From assembly GCA_043798355.1 (NCBI GenBank), contig JAZDOT010000012.1, forward strand, positions 1 to 9,621: DNA of 9,621 bases. Direction: 5' to 3'. The translations under genes and the position numbers were made by a program. Source of the DNA: JAZDOT01 sp043798355. Lineage in GTDB: Bacteria > Patescibacteriota > Gracilibacteria > Peribacterales > Peribacteraceae. Under the pieces are notes generated by a model, which worked only from the letters and a program-made list of their open reading frames with translations, was not told the origin of the DNA and did not search any database. Positions 5,949 through 9,621 of this stretch are shown here, one piece after another; position 1 is the first letter of the stretch, and each line of letters opens with the position of its first letter.

Positions 5949-7265
5949 ATGTTTTTAGATGAGGCAATCATCACCGTCCGCGGCGGCAACGGCGGCCGCG
6001 GGTGCGTCAGCTGGCGGCGGGAGAAGTACATCCCGAAGGGCGGTCCGGACGGCGGTGACGGAGGAAGCGGCGGCGATGTCTTCTTCATCGCAGACGACGA
6101 CACGGATACCCTGAGCGACTTCGCCTCCCGGAAGAAGTTCTCCGCAGGGCATGGACGCTTCGGCTCCGGCAATAACCGCTGCGGACACTCGGGCGGAAAC
6201 CTGATCCTGCGTGTTCCGGCGGGAACGGTCCTTTCAGAAATCAGCGGGAAAGATCCTGTCCTCCTCGCAGACCTTGCCCATGATGGCGACATGTTCCTGG
6301 TGGCGAACGGAGGGCGGGGCGGATACGGCAATGCCCACTTCAAGTCCTCCGTACGGCAGAGGCCGGACTTCGCCGAACTCGGCGAGCCGGGCGAAGAGAA
6401 GACCATTCGCCTGGAATTGAAACTCGTCGCCGACGCCGGAATCATCGGGTACCCCAGTTCCGGCAAGTCCATGCTCATTTCCGTCGTGAGCGCTGCGAAG
6501 CCGAAGATCGGCGATTATCCCTTCACCACCCTCGTCCCCAACCTCGGGGTTGTGCATGTCGCAAACCGATCATTCGTCCTCTGTGACGTTCCGGGGCTCA
6601 TCGAAGGGGCGAGCGATGGGAAGGGGCTCGGAGATCAGTTCCTCCGGCACATCGAACGGTGCGGGATCCTCCTCCACCTCCTCGACATCCAGCGCGCCCT
6701 TCGGGGAACCGACGTCGATACGGATACGCTCATGCGTGACTACCGTGCCATCCGGCACGAGCTCGCCGCCTACTCCCCCACTCTGGCTGCGAAACGTGAG
6801 CTCATCATTCTGAACAAATCCGATCTCATCGGCTTCGAAACGAAGAACATCGAAGATGCCCTGAAACATGAAGGAGTGAATGTGTTCATCAGCATTTCCG
6901 CAGCAGCACAGAGAAACACGGGAGACCTTATGAAGAAGCTCTTGCCGATCGTTCTGGCGGAACGAGAGAAACGGATGAACGCTCTGGAGGAGGAAGTCAA
7001 AGAGCTTCCCGTGTTGAAACCTCACCTTCTCTCCATCAAGATGGGGGCGTACAGATTGAACAAAGATGAGAGCGGTGCGATCCATGTGGAAGGACACCGC
7101 ATAGAGCAGCTGACCGTCATGACGGATTTCTCCTCCGAAGGTGCGCGACGGCGCTTTCAGGACGTCATCACCCGCATCGGCCTCAAGAAAGCGATCCAGC
7201 GGGAAAGAAAGGATACGGGTACTGGAGTGTTCATCGGAACAATGCGGGTGGATCAGTATCTGTGA
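5949..7265 (+). CDS. obg: GTPase Obg/CgtA
   Basis: Essential-type GTPase that binds the 50S subunit and acts in late ribosome assembly and stress response. The product is 438 aa with all three domains. The N-terminal Gly-rich Obg fold (about 1-158) has RGGNGGRGCVSWRREKYIPK (11-30), then GGPDGGDGG. In the G domain G1 is GYPSSGKS (167-174), G2 lies in YPFTTL (190-195), G3 is DVPGLIEG (213-220), G4 is NKSD (289-292) and G5 is ISAAA (316-320). The C-terminal OCT domain runs about 360-435, with VEGHRIEQL (380-388) and MTDFSSEGARRRFQ (391-404). ATG 5949 fits the family start MFVDEA. There is no Shine-Dalgarno; a heptamer array touches the start codon. No rpmA or rplU, the frequent neighbours of obg, is present. 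Divergent from dnaK; the 5800-5913 stretch shows no clear promoter. Confidence 0.97.
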   Translation: MFLDEAIITVRGGNGGRGCVSWRREKYIPKGGPDGGDGGSGGDVFFIADDDTDTLSDFASRKKFSAGHGRFGSGNNRCGHSGGNLILRVPAGTVLSEISGKDPVLLADLAHDGDMFLVANGGRGGYGNAHFKSSVRQRPDFAELGEPGEEKTIRLELKLVADAGIIGYPSSGKSMLISVVSAAKPKIGDYPFTTLVPNLGVVHVANRSFVLCDVPGLIEGASDGKGLGDQFLRHIERCGILLHLLDIQRALRGTDVDTDTLMRDYRAIRHELAAYSPTLAAKRELIILNKSDLIGFETKNIEDALKHEGVNVFISISAAAQRNTGDLMKKLLPIVLAEREKRMNALEEEVKELPVLKPHLLSIKMGAYRLNKDESGAIHVEGHRIEQLTVMTDFSSEGARRRFQDVITRIGLKKAIQRERKDTGTGVFIGTMRVDQYL

Positions 7266-7330
7266 ATAGGACAACCTCGAACCCGTGGCTTGCCAACCGA
7301 AGCCGCAAAATGATAGGGCTCTTCGACTCC

Positions 7331-7372
7331 TCGCGCTTCGCGCTCGTCGCTCAGAGTCATTCGACTCGCGCT
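7331..7372 (+). repeat. Heptamer repeat, left half of an inverted pair downstream of obg
   Basis: TCGCGCT occurs at 7331, 7338 and, still in 7-bp phase, at 7366, with related CGTCGCT at 7345. The segment 7331-7345 is the exact reverse complement of 7390-7404 (15 bp), and 7358-7371 of 7440-7453 (14 bp). Confidence 0.75.
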
Positions 7373-7390
7373 ACGAGGAAGAATGGCCGG

Positions 7391-7446
7391 AGCGCGAAGC
7401 GCGACGACCATGAGCGAGCGCCCCGAGCAAAAGCGCGGGGCGCGAG
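7391..7446 (-). repeat. Heptamer repeat, right half of the inverted pair
   Basis: AGCGCGA occurs at 7391 and 7398 and GCGCGAG at 7440, 49 bp (seven units) from the first. It contains a perfect 8-bp GC-rich hairpin (GCGCCCCG 7418-7425 with CGGGGCGC 7436-7443) 8 bp past the tRNA-Ala 3' end. There is no T-run, so if it ends tRNA transcription it is not a classic intrinsic terminator. Confidence 0.7.
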
Positions 7447-7451
7447 TCGAA

Positions 7452-7529
7452 TGGTGGAGCTGAGGGGAATCGAACCCCTGACCTCCGCAATGCGAATGCG
7501 GCGCTCTAAGCCAACTGAGCTACAGCCCC
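7452..7529 (-). tRNA. tRNA-Ala, anticodon CGC
   Basis: Folds as a complete cloverleaf: acceptor GGGGCTG/CAGCTCC with the G3-U70 wobble that marks alanine tRNAs, D stem GCTC/GAGC, anticodon stem CCGCA/TGCGG with loop TTCGCAT (anticodon CGC, reading GCG), 5-nt variable loop, T stem AGGGG/CCCCT with TTCGATT loop, discriminator A and an encoded CCA. Total 78 nt. Transcribed leftward, toward the end of obg. Confidence 0.97.
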
Positions 7530-7557
7530 ACGATAGGAAGGAAAAACAATCGGCGTC

Positions 7558-7563
7558 ATTGTA
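7558..7563 (-). promoter_or_regulatory. Probable -10 box of tRNA-Ala (copy 1)
   Basis: TACAAT on the minus strand lies 28 bp upstream of the tRNA 5' end. A -35 at 17-bp spacing would be CTGGAA, which is weak and straddles the repeat boundary at 7584, so copies 1 and 2 could differ in promoter strength. Confidence 0.5.
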
Positions 7564-7582
7564 GGGATATTTCTGCGGGATT

Positions 7583-7611
7583 CCAGAAGAACCCTGCTCA
7601 GATGGCAGGGT
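7583..7611 (-). terminator. Intrinsic terminator after the CxxxCxxC mini-gene
   Basis: Perfect 7-bp stem ACCCTGC/GCAGGGT (7591-7597 and 7605-7611) with a 7-nt loop. On the minus strand it is followed by the T-rich TCTTCT. It lies about 30 bp past the stop codon at 7642 and before the tRNA promoter. Confidence 0.6.
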
Positions 7612-7641
7612 CCTCCTCTTGTTCGATAAAGATACCGTTCC

Positions 7642-7866
7642 TTACCCCTCCAGTGATGCCTCATAGGCTTCTTTTGCATCATCGTAGGCCTCCTCTGCTT
7701 CAGCAACTGCTTCAGTGTACGCTTCCTGCGCTACCGTATCCAAGTCCAGTTGCATTCCCGCCCCCGTTGTCACTGCCTCTCCCGAGGGGCGACAAAAGAA
7801 GCACGCACGACCACAGCGAGAGTTCACGGTAATGCGCAGCTGTGGCAAACGAGTGAACGAAGACAT
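7642..7866 (-). CDS. 74-aa protein with radical-SAM-like CxxxCxxC N-terminus and helical tail
   Basis: Start ATG 7866 is preceded by a textbook Shine-Dalgarno AAAGGAG (7879-7873) with 6-bp spacing, the only such site in the window, so it is probably translated. Residues 10-31, LRITVNSRC followed by GRACFFCRPSGEA, match the opening strand and cluster-binding loop of radical SAM enzymes, with Cys18, Cys22 and Cys25 in the CxxxCxxC spacing that binds a [4Fe-4S] cluster. A true radical SAM enzyme would continue for about 200-300 residues with a GGEP/GGDP-like motif. Instead, from about residue 47 the chain becomes an Ala/Glu/Tyr-rich stretch, with EAY at 48-50 and 66-68 and EEAY at 58-61, and ends at residue 74. 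It is either a 3'-truncated radical SAM gene with a new tail or a genuine small Fe-S/metal-binding peptide. It follows the HAD gene on the same strand after 98 bp and ends before a terminator. Confidence 0.65.
   Translation of the reverse strand: MSSFTRLPQLRITVNSRCGRACFFCRPSGEAVTTGAGMQLDLDTVAQEAYTEAVAEAEEAYDDAKEAYEASLEG
7722..7739 (-). repeat. 18-bp inverted repeat, left copy
   Basis: CTTCCTGCGCTACCGTAT here is the exact reverse complement of 9274-9291. In the 74-aa protein gene it encodes the Thr-Val-Ala-Gln-Glu junction, precisely where the radical-SAM-like part changes to the helical tail. Confidence 0.85.
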
Positions 7867-7938
7867 GTATTTCTCCTTTCAAGAGAAGATGCCGTTGGAA
7901 ACAAGGAACGAAACACGCCCACCTTTGGGTGGGAATTG

Positions 7939-7957
7939 ACATATATACCATATATGT
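7939..7957. promoter_or_regulatory. AT-rich palindrome (possible operator/promoter)
   Basis: ACATATAT (7939-7946), ACC, ATATATGT (7950-7957) is a perfect 8-bp inverted repeat between the HAD stop and the 74-aa gene. On the minus strand TGG followed by TATATA forms an extended -10-like element that could drive the small gene; on the plus strand TTGACA (7937-7942) overlaps it. A neighbouring hairpin CCCACC/GGTGGG lies at 7918-7933. Function inferred only. Confidence 0.4.
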
Positions 7958-7964
7958 ATCTAAA

Positions 7965-8606
7965 TTAGAATATGATTTCTTCAAGACTGTCCCACGATTG
8001 GACGCATATTTCTGGTCTGTCTTCGTCAATCTTTGTGTCATGAGAACTTATTCCAAAAAGACAGCTGCGCATCCCAGCGGCTTTGGCCGCCGCAAAATCC
8101 ATCTCTCGATTCCCGATGTAGAGCGTTGTCTTCGGAGGAGTACCCATCGCCTCTGCGGCGAGAAGCAGCCCGTGTGGGTCAGGCTTAAATTTGCCATTCA
8201 TAGTGTTCCCATCAATGATGATGCGGAATCTATCCCTGATATGCGTGCAAAGATGAATGGCATCAACTGTAGTTTTCCATGCGTTTGTCACAATGCCGCT
8301 CGGCATAGTTGACGCAATTTTTCCTGAGAACCTCTCCGCTCCTGGCATCCACTTTGTGCGAGTAGAAAAGAGTCTGATGACCTCTCGATCCCTGTGATCT
8401 GCGATGAGATGCGCTCTCGTCTCAGAAATACCCAAAGAAATCAAATCTGTCGTTAACTGCATAGACAGAAGCAAATGTGGGATTTCCTCTGGTGCAATTT
8501 TTGCTCGATTTCGCTCAAGGGAAAGCGCTAATGCCTCTGCGTAAAGCGGCGCGGAGTCGACCAAAGTGCCATCAAGATCGAAAATAATGCCATCGAGCCT
8601 GTGCAT
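7965..8606 (-). CDS. HAD-superfamily hydrolase (PGP/PgmB-like phosphatase)
   Basis: 213 aa, the usual length for subfamily IA HAD phosphatases, which use an aspartyl-phosphate intermediate and Mg2+ on small phosphorylated metabolites. Motif I is FDLDGTLVDS with nucleophile Asp10 and acid/base Asp12; a helical cap covers about 16-85; motif II is GIVTNA (Thr107); motif III is Lys141 in KFKPDP; motif IV is YIGNREMDFAAAKAAGM. Motif IV is normally GDxxxD; here the first acid is Asn166 while Asp170 is kept, which could change metal binding or substrate. Start ATG 8606 gives the typical MHRLDGIIFDLDGT opening; no clear Shine-Dalgarno. Divergent from the ATPase gene with only 47 bp between starts, and followed by the 74-aa gene. 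The substrate cannot be predicted. Confidence 0.9.
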   Translation of the reverse strand: MHRLDGIIFDLDGTLVDSAPLYAEALALSLERNRAKIAPEEIPHLLLSMQLTTDLISLGISETRAHLIADHRDREVIRLFSTRTKWMPGAERFSGKIASTMPSGIVTNAWKTTVDAIHLCTHIRDRFRIIIDGNTMNGKFKPDPHGLLLAAEAMGTPPKTTLYIGNREMDFAAAKAAGMRSCLFGISSHDTKIDEDRPEICVQSWDSLEEIIF

Positions 8607-8653
8607 ATTTTCATGCTAGCCATATTTCCGAAAAAAGTATATGGTAATCGACC

Positions 8654-9241
8654 ATGTCACACCCCATTACCCCCGTCTGCACGGAATGGAATGTTTTCAC
8701 AGGTGGGCCGAGCGCAGGGAAGACTACCGTTGCAAGAATCCTGGAGCAGAGAGGTATCCCCGTTCACTACGACGTGGTTCGTTTGTACATAGAAGAACGG
8801 CTTGCTCGTGGCGAGTCTCTCGACGCAATTCGCGGAGAAGCAATTCAATTCCACCAAAGAATCGCAGATCTTTTTGAAGAGAGCGAGGTCACTCTTGACG
8901 TAACAACACCCTGCATCTTGGAAAATGGCATGCCGGATGCAATCTCCTACTTACGCCTATGGACAGAGAATATTCCACAAGACCTCCAGAGCCGTGTTCT
9001 ATCACATCGGCGGCGCTACAAGCGCATTTTTATTTTTGAGCCTCTGACTGCGTTTGAGCAAGATGGTGTGCGCGTGGAAAACTCAGAAATGGCCCAGCAT
9101 GTCTTCAGAAACGCCATTCAATCTTATGAGGAAGCTGGTTATGAGCCGATTATCGTGCCTCGCTTTTGCGATGACAGGAAGCAATCTATCGAACGACGAT
9201 CCGATTTTGTATGGGAGAAATTAGCGACAGGAATGCAATAA
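8654..9241 (+). CDS. AAA_28-type P-loop ATPase/kinase-like protein
   Basis: 195 aa. Walker A is GGPSAGKTT (17-25) after a short beta strand (WNVFTG). Further features are GIPVHYDVVRLYIEE (34-48), ARGESLDAIRG (51-61), FHQRIADLFEE, the conserved LDVTTPCILENGMPDAISYLR region (catalytic-loop equivalent of the usual 'DRGLPDSIAYYR'), the arm RYKRIFIFEPL and then DGVRVE plus a C-terminal EAGYEPIIVP strand. This matches the AAA_28 family of small NTPases related to NadR-type kinases; members are poorly characterised and often act on nucleotide-like or phosphorylated small molecules. In the family motif the Asp-Arg is replaced by Asp-Val (DVTTP), which could affect catalysis. ATG 8654 is chosen; GTG alternatives lie too far inside. 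No Shine-Dalgarno. Divergent from the HAD phosphatase, so the two may share regulation. Codon use is less GC-rich than in the core genes. Confidence 0.85.
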   Translation: MSHPITPVCTEWNVFTGGPSAGKTTVARILEQRGIPVHYDVVRLYIEERLARGESLDAIRGEAIQFHQRIADLFEESEVTLDVTTPCILENGMPDAISYLRLWTENIPQDLQSRVLSHRRRYKRIFIFEPLTAFEQDGVRVENSEMAQHVFRNAIQSYEEAGYEPIIVPRFCDDRKQSIERRSDFVWEKLATGMQ

Positions 9242-9367
9242 TTGGATCAGGGTGAAATTGCCTTGTGCCATGAATACGGTAGCGCAGGAAGTCATGGTGA
9301 TTTCCGTTCTCTCGTCCATCGGGAACGCGCGAGCGTGCAAAAGACCTACATCCTCTACCTCGTCCAT
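9221..9367 (-). CDS. Possible small ORF, 48 aa, unknown
   Basis: ATG 9367 to TAA 9221 on the minus strand encodes 48 residues (MDEVEDVGLLHARAFPMDER..., ending QLLHSCR); the frame stays open upstream to a TGA near 9450. GGAG occurs only 3 bp before the ATG, too close for a good site. It overlaps the ATPase stop by 21 bp. Two plus-strand frames over the same DNA are also open, including 57 codons directly in frame after the ATPase TAA (9242-9412), so the choice of strand is uncertain. No family recognised. Confidence 0.2.
   Translation of the reverse strand: MDEVEDVGLLHARAFPMDERTEITMTSCATVFMAQGNFTLIQLLHSCR
9274..9291 (+). repeat. 18-bp inverted repeat, right copy
   Basis: ATACGGTAGCGCAGGAAG, exact reverse complement of 7722-7739; allowing one mismatch, 20 of 21 positions agree. 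With its partner it frames about 1.5 kb holding the HAD and ATPase genes. It lies in DNA with no confidently called gene. Confidence 0.85.
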
Positions 9368-9488
9368 GCTCTCCAATCTGCAATCCCAAAAATCCTCATC
9401 CGAGAGGTAAAGTGACTGGAACCTTCCGGATCGCAGAACCTTTGTGCCTATTGGTCAAAGTGTCGGATCGCCCAACACGAGCGCGTAA

Positions 9489-9566
9489 TGGTGGAGCTGA
9501 GGGGAATCGAACCCCTGACCTCCGCAATGCGAATGCGGCGCTCTAAGCCAACTGAGCTACAGCCCC
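9489..9566 (-). tRNA. tRNA-Ala, anticodon CGC (second identical copy)
   Basis: Same 78-nt sequence as the tRNA at 7452-7529, with the G3-U70 pair, CGC anticodon and encoded CCA all retained. The -10 box TACAAT is at 9600-9595; the -35 region lies beyond the window edge. Confidence 0.97.
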
Positions 9567-9594
9567 ACGATAGGAAGGAAAAACAATCGGCGTC

Positions 9595-9600
9595 ATTGTA
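9595..9600 (-). promoter_or_regulatory. Probable -10 box of tRNA-Ala (copy 2)
   Basis: TACAAT on the minus strand, 28 bp upstream of the tRNA 5' end, as in copy 1. The -35 element is outside the window. Confidence 0.5.
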
Positions 9601-9621
9601 GGGATATTTCTGCGGGATTCC

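Larger units (their letters stand above)
7450..7584. repeat. 135-bp direct repeat, copy 1 (tRNA-Ala locus)
   Basis: Identical base for base to 9487-9621. It begins two bases beyond the tRNA 3' CCA, spans the whole tRNA and its -10 box, and ends 55 bp upstream of the tRNA 5' end, where copy 2 meets the window edge. The true repeat may therefore be longer. Confidence 0.97.
9487..9621. repeat. 135-bp direct repeat, copy 2 (tRNA-Ala locus)
   Basis: Identical to 7450-7584 at an offset of 2,037 bp. The identity stops on the left two bases past the tRNA CCA and on the right only because the window ends. Confidence 0.97.

Noticed and set aside
5845..5961. 38-aa plus frame (MIRKPFQELLIW...) overlapping the obg start
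   Set aside because: Translates the heptamer array for its last third, has no ribosome binding site and no recognisable pattern.
6570..7274. 234-aa minus-strand frame opposite obg
   Set aside because: Shadow of the obg gene, with no start signals or motifs.
7262..7564. 100-aa plus frame across the tRNA-Ala locus
   Set aside because: Runs through inverted repeats and the antisense of a clear tRNA gene; the apparent 'VELRGIEPLTSA' residues are the familiar translation artefact of a reverse-strand tRNA.

Overview
The window is bacterial DNA. It has two parts: a housekeeping block (about 395-7530) with full-length, well-conserved genes, and a short accessory segment (7585-9486) enclosed by two identical copies of a tRNA-Ala locus. 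Standard stop codons are used, with TGA as a real stop after nfo, gap and obg. The core is moderately GC-rich, and dnaK carries a CIRCE/HrcA operator. Almost none of the core genes has a Shine-Dalgarno sequence before its start. Weak initiation signals and compact spacing would fit an uncultivated small-genome lineage such as the Candidate Phyla Radiation, but the sequence alone does not settle the taxonomy.

Layout. The left edge (1-82, minus) is the N-terminus of an IS630-family transposase that runs off the window; 83-394 has no convincing gene but holds an unusual hairpin region. Next come cca (CCA-adding enzyme, minus) and, divergently, nfo (endonuclease IV-like AP endonuclease, plus). 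gap (glyceraldehyde-3-phosphate dehydrogenase, plus) follows and converges on dnaK (Hsp70, minus). dnaK is divergent from obg (GTPase CgtA/Obg, plus). A tRNA-Ala(CGC) gene on the minus strand follows obg.

The accessory segment reads on the minus strand from a HAD-family phosphatase into a 74-residue protein with a radical-SAM-type CxxxCxxC N-terminus and an Ala/Glu-rich helical tail, ending at an intrinsic terminator. An AAA_28-type P-loop ATPase is divergent on the plus strand. The same 135 bp containing tRNA-Ala and its promoter -10 box then recurs at the right edge, so the segment repeats with a 2,037-bp period.

The most striking non-coding feature is short tandem arrays with 7-bp period (6-bp in one case) at every boundary between the core genes. 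Each boundary has its own unit sequence. At divergent pairs the arrays form inverted pairs; some abut start codons or run over stop codons. They are not apparent inside the accessory segment. The window begins inside an IS and ends exactly with the tRNA repeat, so it may be a contig broken at repeats.

Functionally the core genes are independent housekeeping functions (tRNA 3'-end maturation, base-excision repair, glycolysis, protein folding, ribosome maturation). They form no single operon.
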